This document shows positions 1 through 9,800 of a stretch of DNA of 64,000 nucleotides, piece by piece. The notes beneath the pieces were generated by a model. The model had not been told where the DNA came from and ran no database searches. It worked only from the letters and a program-made list of their open reading frames with translations. Made by a program: the position numbers and the translations under genes. Each line of letters opens with the position of its first letter. Within the stretch, counting starts at the first letter, position 1. Origin of the DNA: Streptomyces albipurpureus (GTDB taxonomy: Bacteria; Actinomycetota; Actinomycetes; Streptomycetales; Streptomycetaceae); assembly GCF_023701525.1 (NCBI RefSeq), contig NZ_JAMQAW010000006.1:325396-389395 (forward strand), given 5' to 3'.

Positions 1-974
1 CCCTGCTCGGGGTTGTGTGGTCGGGTGCGGCCACGGTGCATCGAGCGCAGGGCCAATTCGAGTTCCACGACATCGAGCTGACGGTCGTCATTGGAGGCGA
101 CGAGTCTGGAGGTTCCGCTGCCGCATTGCAGACCGCCGATCATGGCGTCCTCGAAGTCGGCGCGGTTCGCGGCCCGGCGGTTTCTGGCCGGAAGGAGAAG
201 GAGGGAGAGCTGACCGCCGGTGGCGGCGAAGAATCGGGTCACCTTGCCCGAACAGGTGGCATTGCTGCTTTCGGCGACCACGATGGCGGGGTTTCCCGGT
301 GAAACGCTCTTTTCGGCGATGGTGTGGCACAGATGGATAAAGGCATCGGCTCCGGTACTGCCGACGACCGCGCGAAAGACGACTTCTCGGCTATCGCCCA
401 CGGAGGAGATCAGGATGCCCTGTCGGCGGTCGTCGAAGCGGGGCTCGGCGAAGGTTCTGAAAGGCCTGAGAGGCTCGTTCCAGACGTAGTGAACCACCGC
501 GCCCTCCCGGGTCGCCGACTGGACGGTGGCCAGGGTGCCAGCGGGCCACAGGCCTTCGCTCTCGGCTTCCTTGATCCGGGTGATCGGGCTGACCAGCGGC
601 ACCCCGATACGCTCCAGGGCGCGCCCCACGCTCACCGGGGACAGTTCAACGCCGAACTCGTCGTCGATGATCCGTGCGACGGTCTTACGGGTGCGCAGAA
701 CGGGCCCTGCGGGTGCTCCTCGCATCAGATCTTCGACGATCATTGAGCGCAGGTGATTGAGTTGCCCATCGCTCAGATTCGACGGCGGGCCAGGGGTGCG
801 TTTGGTACGCAGCGCCTCCGAGCCGAACTTTCGATAGGTCTGCCACCAGCCGAAGACAGTGGAGCGTCCGAATCCACTGGTTTCGATCACATGGTCAGGC
901 GATTCCCCTGACTCGATCAGGCGGCATACCTGCAACCGCTCCTCATAGGTGGCTCTGCGTCCTAACTTGGCCAT
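1..974 (-). CDS. IS630-type transposase-derived HTH protein (partial, runs off left edge)
   Basis: An uninterrupted frame of 324 codons starts at ATG 974 and is still open at base 1. Residues 1-110 look like the N-terminal double helix-turn-helix of IS630-family transposases: a YEERLQVCRLIESG helix, the GFGRSTVFGWW recognition helix, and a second winged helix ending at LSPVSVGRALERIGV. The rest aligns with the DDE_3 catalytic fold, but the expected acidic residues are altered. The first DE site reads WNE, the usual DNxxxH site reads AESSNATCS, and the PELNPIE site is replaced by an Arg/Ala-rich stretch. It is therefore probably catalytically dead and may act as a DNA-binding protein. Codon 4 is TTA, the bldA codon. 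It lies 105 bp downstream of the NRPS operon on the same strand. Alternatively it is a decaying insertion sequence, although the long open frame argues against advanced decay. The family assignment is by eye. Confidence 0.72.
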   Translation of the reverse strand, partial: MAKLGRRATYEERLQVCRLIESGESPDHVIETSGFGRSTVFGWWQTYRKFGSEALRTKRTPGPPSNLSDGQLNHLRSMIVEDLMRGAPAGPVLRTRKTVARIIDDEFGVELSPVSVGRALERIGVPLVSPITRIKEAESEGLWPAGTLATVQSATREGAVVHYVWNEPLRPFRTFAEPRFDDRRQGILISSVGDSREVVFRAVVGSTGADAFIHLCHTIAEKSVSPGNPAIVVAESSNATCSGKVTRFFAATGGQLSLLLLPARNRRAANRADFEDAMIGGLQCGSGTSRLVASNDDRQLDVVELELALRSMHRGRTRPHNPEQ

Positions 975-1079
975 GACCTTAGCTTTTCGCGGATCGGTGA
1001 TCGAAGTACATACCCATATCGGCAGTTTCCCCCGTGTTGGTGAAGGTGCGTCTTGTGAATGCTTTCTTCTGGATGGCGG

Positions 1080-2579
1080 CTAGTTCGGGAGTGGAGTTGA
1101 GCAGTTGGACCCACGGGCGGGGAGTCGAATGTCGGTCAGATAGCCGATTACCGCTTTGTTGACGCAGGCGCTGCGGCCGAAAGCGAGATGTCCAGGGCCT
1201 CGCACATCCAGCAGACGGGCGTTGCCGGTGTCACGGAGGATCTTCTTCGCCCAGGCGCGGGGCGCGTAGGGATCACGGGTGTTGTTCACCACCAGGAGGG
1301 GGGTGTCACCTTGATGGGTCCACGGTCCGCGGTGGTGTGCCGACTCCACGGGCCAGAGCCCGCATTTGACCTGGGCGTAGGCGCCGAACCGGCCGATGCG
1401 TGGGGCCGCTTCGGCAGCGGCGCGGGCATGTCGGTCATGGACGGTGAGATCGGGCGGGGTCTCCTGGTCCACACAGGTGTTGCCGAGGTAGCCGGCGAGT
1501 ACCGCGTTCTCTCCCGAGGGCAGTGCCCTGGTGGGCAGGGGCGCGGCCGACAGCTGGCTGAGCCGGGCGGCGAAGGCGGACCAGAGCGCTGGTTCGGCGA
1601 GCGCCTGGAAAGCCTCGCCCAGCAGTACACCACCGGTCACCAGATCATGGCGGCCCGGGTGGGTGGTGAGGTTGGCGTCGAGCCGTCGTACGAGTGTGTC
1701 GAAGGCGGCCTCCGGGGCGCCATCGCCGAAACGGCAGGAGTCGGGGGTGCGGCGGCACCAGTCGAAGAGGTTCTTCAGACCTGCTTCGGCCGCGGCGAAC
1801 ATCTCTCGGTCCAGGCGCAGGGGGTCGCGTACGGAGAGGTCGGCGGGCTGCACCCCGTCGAGGACCATGGTGCGCACCCGGCCGGGGTACTGGGCCGCGT
1901 AGTACTGCCCGAGCAGGGTGCCGTAGGAGAGGCCGAGGAAGTTCAACTGGCGGTCTCCGACGGCTCGTCGCAGTAGGTCGAGGTCGTGGGCGGCCTCGGT
2001 GGTGCCGAGTTTCCGCAGCAGGGGCCCGCCGCGCTGGACGCAGAGGTCGTTGAGGGCCCTGGCCTGGCGGACGAACTGTTCCCGGGCCCCGGAGTGGTCG
2101 GCGACCAGGGGCTTCTCGATCTGGCGGTCCTGCTCGTAGGTGGAGCAGCGCATGGCCGGTTCGCTGGTGCCGGTGCCGCGTTGGTCGATGCCGACGATGT
2201 CGAAGCGCTGGTTGAGATCGGCGAGCAGGGAAGGGCCGGCGGCTTGGACGAAGGAGACCCCGCCGACCACTCCGGTGCTGACGAAGAGGGTGCCGATGCG
2301 CCGGGCGGGATCGCGTACCGGCATCTTGATCAGGCCGACGCCGAGGGTGGGTCCCCGCGGGGCCGAGTGGTCGGCGGGGACGCGGGCCCCGGCGCACTGG
2401 AAGGTGCCGGAGCAGGGTGTCCACTTCAGTACGGGTGGCTCCGCGGTGCCGCGCTTGTCCTGGGCGGTGGATGGGGTCGATGGGGCGGTGGGGGGACTTG
2501 CCCGCGCGGTGAGGGTTCCCGCGCCCAGGACCACAACGGTCAGCAGCGCGATGGTTATTCGGAATGGTCTGAAGGCCAT
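1080..2579 (-). CDS. secreted alpha/beta-hydrolase, TAP-type (tripeptidyl aminopeptidase family)
   Basis: This 499-residue protein begins with a signal peptide (MAFRPFRI, then a hydrophobic core to about residue 20, then an Ala-rich cleavage region near 26). It has the alpha/beta-hydrolase nucleophile elbow GLSYG with Ser218. A candidate acid lies in NNTRDPYAP and a candidate His in GPGHLAFG near the C-terminus, in the TAP C-terminal domain. Secreted Streptomyces members (Tap, SlpD/E) cleave short peptides from N-termini. ATG 2579 lies 25 bp inside the end of the upstream NRPS gene, so the two are translationally coupled and the hydrolase belongs to the biosynthetic operon. Likely roles are trimming an exported peptide precursor or acting as a resistant or decoy target for a peptide aldehyde; both are inference. 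A longer upstream frame exists but would overlap the reductase domain by about 600 bp, so it was rejected. Confidence 0.9.
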   Translation of the reverse strand: MAFRPFRITIALLTVVVLGAGTLTARASPPTAPSTPSTAQDKRGTAEPPVLKWTPCSGTFQCAGARVPADHSAPRGPTLGVGLIKMPVRDPARRIGTLFVSTGVVGGVSFVQAAGPSLLADLNQRFDIVGIDQRGTGTSEPAMRCSTYEQDRQIEKPLVADHSGAREQFVRQARALNDLCVQRGGPLLRKLGTTEAAHDLDLLRRAVGDRQLNFLGLSYGTLLGQYYAAQYPGRVRTMVLDGVQPADLSVRDPLRLDREMFAAAEAGLKNLFDWCRRTPDSCRFGDGAPEAAFDTLVRRLDANLTTHPGRHDLVTGGVLLGEAFQALAEPALWSAFAARLSQLSAAPLPTRALPSGENAVLAGYLGNTCVDQETPPDLTVHDRHARAAAEAAPRIGRFGAYAQVKCGLWPVESAHHRGPWTHQGDTPLLVVNNTRDPYAPRAWAKKILRDTGNARLLDVRGPGHLAFGRSACVNKAVIGYLTDIRLPARGSNCSTPLPN

Positions 2580-5500
2580 ATCGACTCTCCTTGGTGTGTT
2601 GTCGTCGACGACAGTCGTTGGGCGTAGCGCCGTAGCAGGGGTTGGTCGACTCCGGGCAGGGTGAGGGCGGTGAAGGCGTGGCTCGGCAGTACGCCCCAGT
2701 CGTCGATGGAGCGCGGGGAGTCCTCGGTGGGCCGCTCTTCGGCCAGGGTCCGCAGCAGTTCGTGTTCCAGGGGGAAGCGATCGGCGAGCAGGGCGTCCCA
2801 GGCGGTGCCCGAGACCCGCTCGATGGGGTGTCCCTCCTGCCGGACCAGGTCGATCAGGGCGTCGAGGGAGACGGATCGCTCGGTGGTGACGGTGTAGAGC
2901 CCGCCGTCGCCGTCGTCGAGTGCTTCCGCAACGGCGAGGGCGGCGGCTTCGTCGACGGGCACCCAGTCCTCGGTGCCCAGGGGCGGTGCGGCCCCGGACT
3001 CCACCACGAGTCGCAGCAGTCTCAAGGCCATATCGCGCTCGTTCCAGCGACCGGCCGCGCGGTCGCCGGTCAGCCGCGGCAGTCGCAGTACGGTGGCCGG
3101 GACGCCGGCCTCGCGGGCCCCTGCCACCAGTCGTTCGGCGCGCCATTTGGTCAGCGCGTAGCCGACTTGGGAACGGACCAGGTCGTCCTTGGGGTCACCG
3201 GTGGAGATGTAGTGCAGTGGCTTGAGCCGTCCGGTGGCGGCCAGCTGGATCAGTTCGCGGGTTCCGCCGATGTTCACCGGCGCCAGTTGGTCGAAGGAGG
3301 CCAGCATGTCGACCGAGGCCCCGGCGTGGATGATCAGGTCGAGCTCGTCGCCCAGCCGGTCGAACTCCGCCGCGGACAGGCCTAGCCGGGGTCGCCCGAG
3401 ATCGCCGGGGAGGGCATGGACGCGTCCGGGTGGGGCGGTCGTCCCGTACCGGTGCAGGGTCTCGTCGAGGCGTTGCCGTGCCTCGGGCTCGGTGGACGCC
3501 CGGATGAGGCAGCGGACCGTGCCCGTGGTGCGTTGGAGCAGCTCGGTGAGGAGGAAGGCACCCAGATATCCGGTGGCACCGGTGAGCAGGACGCTGGCCC
3601 CCCTGGTCGTGGTCCGGGGCGGCAGTACGGCGGGCAGGTCCAGGCGTTCGTCCGCCTCGCCCCAGGTGGGGGCGGTTTCACCCGCGCCCTCCAGCGCGGC
3701 TGCCAGGGCGCGGATGGTCGAGTGACGGATCAGCTCCCGCAACTCCACCGGCCGGTCCAGCTCCTCCCGGAGCCGAAAGGCGACCCGTACGAGATCGAGC
3801 GAGCCGCCGCCCAGTTCACGGAAGTCGTCGTCCACACCGATGTGTTCCACCGCGAGGACCTCCCCCCAGACGCGGGTGACCAACTCGGCTACCGGTCCGC
3901 TCGGTGGGGTGTACGGGGTGGAGCGCTCGGCGACCGTACCGGCCATCGCCAGGATGCGGGCGCGGTCGATCTTGCCGTTGGGCAGGGTGGGCAGGGTGTC
4001 CAGCCAGTGCCAGTGGGACGGGATCATCTGGTCGGGCAGGGTGCGGGCCAGCGCGTTTCTCAGTTCGCTGGTTCCCCAGCGCTTGCCGCCGGCCATCAGA
4101 TGGGCGTGCAGCCGACCCTCCCGCAGGGAGACCACCGCGTGGTCGATGCCCACCAGTGCGGTCAGGGCGTGCTCGATCTCGCCCGGCTCCATCCGCATGC
4201 CGTTGAGCTTGAACTGCTGATCGGCTCGGCCGAGGAAGTCCAGGCTGCCGTCCGAGCGCCAGCGGACGAGGTCGCCGCTGCGGTAGAGCCGCTGCCCCGG
4301 GTGCTGTGGATGGGGTGGGAAGCGTTCCTCGGTCAGGGCGGGGCGTCGATGGTAGCCGCGGGCGAGCTGTGGGCCGCCGATGCAGAGCTCCCCCACCGCG
4401 CCGATCGGCAGGGGACGCAGGTGGCGATCGAGGATCTGGAGTTCGGTGTTCTGCACCGGCCGGCCGATCGGCAGGGCGCCGCCCACCACGGGTGGGTGGA
4501 TCGGCTGGGCGCAGACATCGATCGACGCTTCGGTGGGACCGTACAGATTGTGGAGTTCGGCGGTGGGGCAGAGCTCGATCAGCCGTCGGGCGACGGAGGG
4601 TGGCAGCGCCTCTCCGCTACAGATCACCAGCCGGAGCGAGCTCAGTTGGCCGGGATGGGTGGCGCGGACGAACTCGGCCAGCATGGAGGGGACGAAGTGG
4701 GTGACGGTGATCCGGCGTTGCCGTACCACCCGGGCGAGGTACTCGGGGTCGCGCTGGCCGCCGGGGGCGGCCAGGACCAGCCGGGCCCCGGTGATCAGTG
4801 GCCAGAAGACCTCCCAGCCGGACACGTCGAAGCCGAGGGCGGTCTTGTGGAGGACCCGGTCGGTGGGGCGCAGTCGATAGGAGTCCTGCATGCCCAGGAG
4901 GCGGTTGACCAGTCCGCGGTGCTCGATGAGTACGCCCTTGGGCCGGCCGGTGGAGCCTGAGGTGTAGAGGCAGTAGGCGAGGGAGTCGGGGGTGGTGGTG
5001 GGGAGGGTGGCCTGGGCGGCGGCGGGGCCGGGGTGTTCAAGGGCCGCCTCGATGTCGATGATCGGGCCCAGTTGGTGCCGGCCGCCGTGGTGATCGGCGC
5101 TGGGCCGGACCGCAGGGAGCCGGCCAGGGGTGCCCAGGGGGCCCGTGGTGCGGCCGATGATGGCGGCCGGACGGGCGTCGTCGACGAGGAATGCCAGCCG
5201 CTCCGGTGGGAGTTCCGGCTCCAGCGGCACATAGGCCGCGCCCGCGGTGAGGACCGCCAGCAGGGCCACGATCAGCTCGGGGCTCCGTTCCAGACAGACC
5301 CCGACCAGATCGCCGGGGCGCACCCCCTGGGCGATGAGCACCCGGGCGAGGGTGGTGGAGCGGTCGACCAACTGGCCGTAGGTCAAACCCTCGCCGGTGG
5401 CATCCGCGACGACGGCGAGTCGTTCCGGGTCGGCCGCCGCCCGCTCCTCGATCAGCGCCTGCACGCTCGATGCCGGGATGGCCAGTTCACATCCGCGCGT

Positions 5501-6835
5501 CCATCGCCGTAGCAGCGCCTTCTCGTCGTCGTCGGCGAGGGTGAGTCGGTGCAGTGGCTGCTCCGGGTCGGCCGCGATCTGATCGAGCACCCGGGCGTAC
5601 TGCCTCAGCAGCCGCTCCACGGCCCGCGGGTCGTGTGTGCGCGGGTCAAAGGAGGCGAAGACGCGCAGCCGCTCCTGGGGGACCAGGGAGAGGGTGAGTC
5701 CGTAGTGGGTGATTTCGGTGTTGCGGCCCTGGACGAGATCGATGCCGGGGAGGATGCGCTGGTCCGGTAGGGGTGCCGAGATCGGGTAGTTCTCGTAGAC
5801 GCAGAGGGTGTCGAAGAGCGGGGTGCCCGGGGCGAGTGCGGTCTGCCCCTGGATCTCATGGAGCGGAGTGTGTTCGTGGGGTTCGCGGTCGAGTTGGGCG
5901 GTGTGGAGGGTGCGGATCAGTTCGGCCGCGGTGTGTTGTGGATCGAGTCGGGCGCGTACCGGCAGGGTGTTGATGAAGAGCCCGATCATCTCCTCCACCC
6001 GGGGCAGGTCGGGTGGTCGGCCCGAGACGGTGGTGCCGAAGACGATGTCATCACGGTCGGTGTATCGCCCCAGCACCACCGCCCAGGCGGCCTGCGCGAC
6101 AACACCGGGGGTCGCCCGTATTCGTCGCGCGGTCTGACCCAGCCGTTCTTCGGTCCCCTGGTCGAGGACGTGGGTGCGCTCGGCGGTGGGTTCGTCGCCG
6201 GGTGAACCGGCCGCCAGGTCCAGTGTGGTGGGTGTGGTGAAGCCCGCGAGATAGGCGCCCCAGTAGGTGTGCGCGGCGCGGTGGTCCCGATCGGTGAGCC
6301 AGCCGATGTACTCCCGGTACCGCGGCGGTCGCGCGAGGGTGGTGGTGGGATCGGTGTAGAGCGGGCCCAGTTCATGGATGAGCCGACCGATGCTCCAGCC
6401 GTCCAGCAGCAGATGGTGGAAGGTCCACACCGACTCCCAGGTGGTTTTCCCCAGCCTGACCAGGGCGAGCCGGGACAGTGGTGCGTGCTCGGTGCTGAAC
6501 CCTCGTAGCCGATCCGCCCGGCAGAACGCGTCGAGCCGTGCCTCCCGTGTCGACTCGGGTGTTCCCCGCCAGTCCTCCTCGATGACCGGGAGTTCGGCGG
6601 TGGTCAGTACCGCTTGCAGGGGGTTTCCGCCGTCGTCGCCGGCGATGAGGGTACGCAGCACGGCGTGCCGGTCGGTGATCCGCTGCCAGGCGGCGCGGTA
6701 GCGCCCGGGGTCCAGGGGACCCTCGGCGCGCCAGCGCAGTTGCTGGACGTACCGCGCCCCTTCGGGATCGGCGAGGGTCTCGAAGAGCAGACCCTGCTGG
6801 ATTGCGGAGAGCGGATAGAGATCCTCCAGGGGCAT
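2555..6835 (-). CDS. NRPS module 2: C-A(Ser)-T-R (terminal thioester reductase)
   Basis: This is a 1,426-residue single-module NRPS. The condensation domain (about 1-430) has an intact HHLLLDG at 140-146. The adenylation domain (about 455-960) has YTSGSTGRPKG (624-634) and the A10 Lys955. The residues lining the pocket, aligned to GrsA, read D670 V671 W674 H713 I738 S740 L764 I772 D773 K955. This is one substitution from the classical serine code DVWHLSLIDK. The carrier domain has LGGGSL with Ser1012. The C-terminal NAD(P)H reductase (about 1075-1400) has the Rossmann motif GATGYLG (1086-1092), Thr1212 and the YxxxK pair Y1226/K1230. The reductase implies release as an aldehyde, or an alcohol after a second reduction. 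The start ATG is 7 bp after the preceding NRPS stop with a GGAAG Shine-Dalgarno. The C domain should be of DCL type because it follows an epimerase. Confidence 0.95.
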   Translation of the reverse strand: MPLEDLYPLSAIQQGLLFETLADPEGARYVQQLRWRAEGPLDPGRYRAAWQRITDRHAVLRTLIAGDDGGNPLQAVLTTAELPVIEEDWRGTPESTREARLDAFCRADRLRGFSTEHAPLSRLALVRLGKTTWESVWTFHHLLLDGWSIGRLIHELGPLYTDPTTTLARPPRYREYIGWLTDRDHRAAHTYWGAYLAGFTTPTTLDLAAGSPGDEPTAERTHVLDQGTEERLGQTARRIRATPGVVAQAAWAVVLGRYTDRDDIVFGTTVSGRPPDLPRVEEMIGLFINTLPVRARLDPQHTAAELIRTLHTAQLDREPHEHTPLHEIQGQTALAPGTPLFDTLCVYENYPISAPLPDQRILPGIDLVQGRNTEITHYGLTLSLVPQERLRVFASFDPRTHDPRAVERLLRQYARVLDQIAADPEQPLHRLTLADDDEKALLRRWTRGCELAIPASSVQALIEERAAADPERLAVVADATGEGLTYGQLVDRSTTLARVLIAQGVRPGDLVGVCLERSPELIVALLAVLTAGAAYVPLEPELPPERLAFLVDDARPAAIIGRTTGPLGTPGRLPAVRPSADHHGGRHQLGPIIDIEAALEHPGPAAAQATLPTTTPDSLAYCLYTSGSTGRPKGVLIEHRGLVNRLLGMQDSYRLRPTDRVLHKTALGFDVSGWEVFWPLITGARLVLAAPGGQRDPEYLARVVRQRRITVTHFVPSMLAEFVRATHPGQLSSLRLVICSGEALPPSVARRLIELCPTAELHNLYGPTEASIDVCAQPIHPPVVGGALPIGRPVQNTELQILDRHLRPLPIGAVGELCIGGPQLARGYHRRPALTEERFPPHPQHPGQRLYRSGDLVRWRSDGSLDFLGRADQQFKLNGMRMEPGEIEHALTALVGIDHAVVSLREGRLHAHLMAGGKRWGTSELRNALARTLPDQMIPSHWHWLDTLPTLPNGKIDRARILAMAGTVAERSTPYTPPSGPVAELVTRVWGEVLAVEHIGVDDDFRELGGGSLDLVRVAFRLREELDRPVELRELIRHSTIRALAAALEGAGETAPTWGEADERLDLPAVLPPRTTTRGASVLLTGATGYLGAFLLTELLQRTTGTVRCLIRASTEPEARQRLDETLHRYGTTAPPGRVHALPGDLGRPRLGLSAAEFDRLGDELDLIIHAGASVDMLASFDQLAPVNIGGTRELIQLAATGRLKPLHYISTGDPKDDLVRSQVGYALTKWRAERLVAGAREAGVPATVLRLPRLTGDRAAGRWNERDMALRLLRLVVESGAAPPLGTEDWVPVDEAAALAVAEALDDGDGGLYTVTTERSVSLDALIDLVRQEGHPIERVSGTAWDALLADRFPLEHELLRTLAEERPTEDSPRSIDDWGVLPSHAFTALTLPGVDQPLLRRYAQRLSSTTTHQGESIWPSDHSE

Positions 6836-6842
6836 CGCGGGC

Positions 6843-9800
6843 CTACTTCCCGAGCCGGTTGATCAGCCGGTCCAGTGAGCGCTGGCTGACTTTCGCCAGC
6901 GGGAAGTCGGAGGAGGTGGCGCCGTGGTGGGCGGGGTTGAGGCAGTGCTCGATCAGGGCCCGTAGCCGGGTGTCGATCTCGTCGGCGAGCGTCTGCACGG
7001 TCTCGGGCCGGTAGTGGACGGCGGAGTAGACGAGGTGGATCTCCAGTCGGCCGTCGGCCACCTTCACCGGGATGTCGAGGAGGTGCTGCCGGTGGTTGTC
7101 GGCGTGCCAGGTGGCGCCGGTCGGTTCGGGGGCGGCGGTGAACGGCTGGTCGGTACCGCTGCCGGGGGCCATCAGCGAGCCGAGGAAGTTGAACGCCATC
7201 GAGGGCCCGGGGCCCGCCGGCAGCGGGTCGGGGTGGAGGAAGCGCAGCATGCCGTAGCTCAGTCCGCGCAGGGGGACGGCCCGTAGCTGCTCCTTCACCG
7301 ATTTGATGACGGCGCTGAGGTCGGCGGTGTCCGACGGCAGGGTGATCCGTACCGGGTAGAGGGCGGTGAACCAGCCCACGGTCCGGGAGAGGTCGATGTC
7401 GTCGCTGAAGGGGTGGCGGCCGTTGTTCTCCACACTGACGAGCAGTTCGCCACTGCCGCTGAGGGCGTGGGAGGCGAGTGCGACCGCGGTGAGCACCAGC
7501 TCATCGGGGCGGGTGCGGTAGGCGGTCCCGGCGTCCTTGAGCAGCGAGTGGGTGAGGTCGGGCGGCAGCACGGTCTGGATGGCCGCACTGCCGTGGACGG
7601 TGGCGCGCTCGGCGGTGTGGGTGTCCACGGGTACGGGCGGTAGCGGCGCCACGGCCAGGGTGCGCTCCCAGTAGGTGCGGCTGGCCTCCACCTCCGGGTC
7701 CTGGGCGTGCTCGCGGATGTGGTCGAGCCACTTGCGGTAGCCGGCCGTCTTGGCGGGCAGGGTGACCGGCTGGTCGGCGGCGCTCTGCTGGTAGGCGGCG
7801 CCCAGATCCTGGACGAGCAGTGGCCAGGAGACGGCGTCCACGGCGAGGTGGTGCACCACAAGCAGCAGTCGCCATGGGCGGCCGTCGCGGGTGGCCAGGA
7901 CCGCCCGGATCACGGGGCCCTTGGTCAGGTCGAGCGAGCCCTGCGCCTGGTCGGCGATCGCCGCCCACTCCTCGTCGGTCGCGGCCTCGGTGAGGTGGAC
8001 CACGGAGGCGGGGTCGGCGGCCTCAGCGCCGGCGAGATGGAGCTCCCCGCCGGGTCGGACCCGGCTGCGCAGTGCGTCATGGTGCAGCAGCAGCCCTTGG
8101 ACGGCCTGCTGGAGGGCGGCGATGTCGAGGTCGGCCGGTACCCGCAGCACCAGGGACTGGTTGAAGTGGTCGGGCCTGGCCAGCGCCTGGTCGAAGAACC
8201 AGGACTGGATGGGTCCGGAGCGCAGTGCGCCGGTGATCAGCCCCTGGTCCTCGGTGGCCGCTTCGATCAACGAGACCTCGGGAGCCAGTTCCGCGATGGT
8301 GGGGTGGCGGAAGATCTGCCGTGGGGTGAGCGACGCGTGCTCCTCCCGGAGCCGGGCGACGACTTGGATGGCGTGGATGGAGTCGCCGCCCAGCTCCAGG
8401 AAGTTGTCGTGGACCCCGACCTGGGGGACGCCGAGCACCTGGGCCCAGATCCGGGCCAGGGTCTCTTCCAGCGCGGTGCGCGGAGCCGCGTACGCCTCGA
8501 TCGGGGCGGCGACCTCCGGTTCGGGCAGAGCGGCCCGGTCGACCTTGCCGTTGGCGGTCAGTGGCAGCCGCCCCAGATGGACGAAGGTGGAGGGGACCAT
8601 ATAGTCCGGCAGGGTCGCGCCGAGGTGGTCCCGCAGAGCGGTTGCCGGCAGCGCCGAGCCGTCCTGGGTGGTGTAGTAGCCGATCAGTCGGGCGTGGGTC
8701 TCGTCGTGCCGCGGTACGACGACGGCGGCGGCCACATCGGGGTGGGTGAGCAGAACGCTCTCGGTCTCCCCCGGTTCGACCCGGAAGCCCCGGACCTTGA
8801 CCTGGTGGTCGATACGGCCGACGAAGTCCAGGGTGCCGTCGGGGAGCCAGCGTACGGAGTCACCGCTGTGGTAGAGCCGCTCCCCGCCCGACTCGAAACG
8901 ATTCTTCCGAAAGACGCTCGCGGTGAGGTCGGCCCGCTGGAGATAGCCCACCGCGAGGCCGTCGCCACCGATGCAGAGTTCACCCGGAGCGCCGTCGGGC
9001 ACCAGATCGCCCAAGGGGTCGAGCAGCCGTATCCGGGTGCCGCCGATCGGTCGGCCGATCGGTACGGTCTGGGTGGCGGCGGGCAGTGGGGTGGGGACCA
9101 GGTGCATCGAGGTGAAACTGGTGGATTCGGTGGGGCCGTACCCGTTGAAGACCTCCAGTTGGGGCAAACTGGCCTGGAGCCGACGGGTGTGCGCCACCGA
9201 CATCGCTTCGCCACCGACCATCAGCTGACTCAGTGGGGCGAGGATCGCGGGATCGGTGTCGATGATGCTGTTGGCGAGTGCGGTGGCGAGAACGGCCGTG
9301 GTGACCTGGTGGTTCGCCAGGATCCTGCCCAGCTCGGCGACGCTTGGGGTCTCGGGTGGATAGACCACGATGGTGCCTCCGTTGAGGAGGGTGGTCCACA
9401 CCTCGACGGTGGAGGCGTCGAAGTTCGCGGGTGCCAGTTGCAGCATCCGGGTCTCCGCGCCGAGTCGTACCCCGGTCATGCCGAACGCCAGCCGGACGAT
9501 GGGCCGATGGCCGACCAGTACGCCCTTGGGCCGCCCGGTGGAACCGGAGGTGTACAGGCAGTACGCGATGGACTCGGCGGAGACCTCCGGTAGCCGCACC
9601 TCCTCCTCGGCGGGGACCAGATGGTCCAGCTCGATGAACTCGACCCAGTCGGCGTCGAAGAGTTCGCCCACCCCGGCCTCGCCGATGACGGCCGCGGGCC
9701 GAGCGTCATCGATCATGAACGACAGTCGGGCCTTGGGGAACTCGGGCTCCAGCGGTACGTATCCGGCACCGGCGGTCAGTACGGCCAGCAGCGCCACCAC

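Noticed and set aside
1..974. Plus-strand ORFs at the left edge
   Set aside because: They are antisense to the continuous HTH/transposase-like frame, whose translation has clear HTH motifs.
7707..9593. 628-codon frame antisense to the first NRPS
   Set aside because: Mirror of the A and E domains; Gly/Gln/Asp-rich and featureless.
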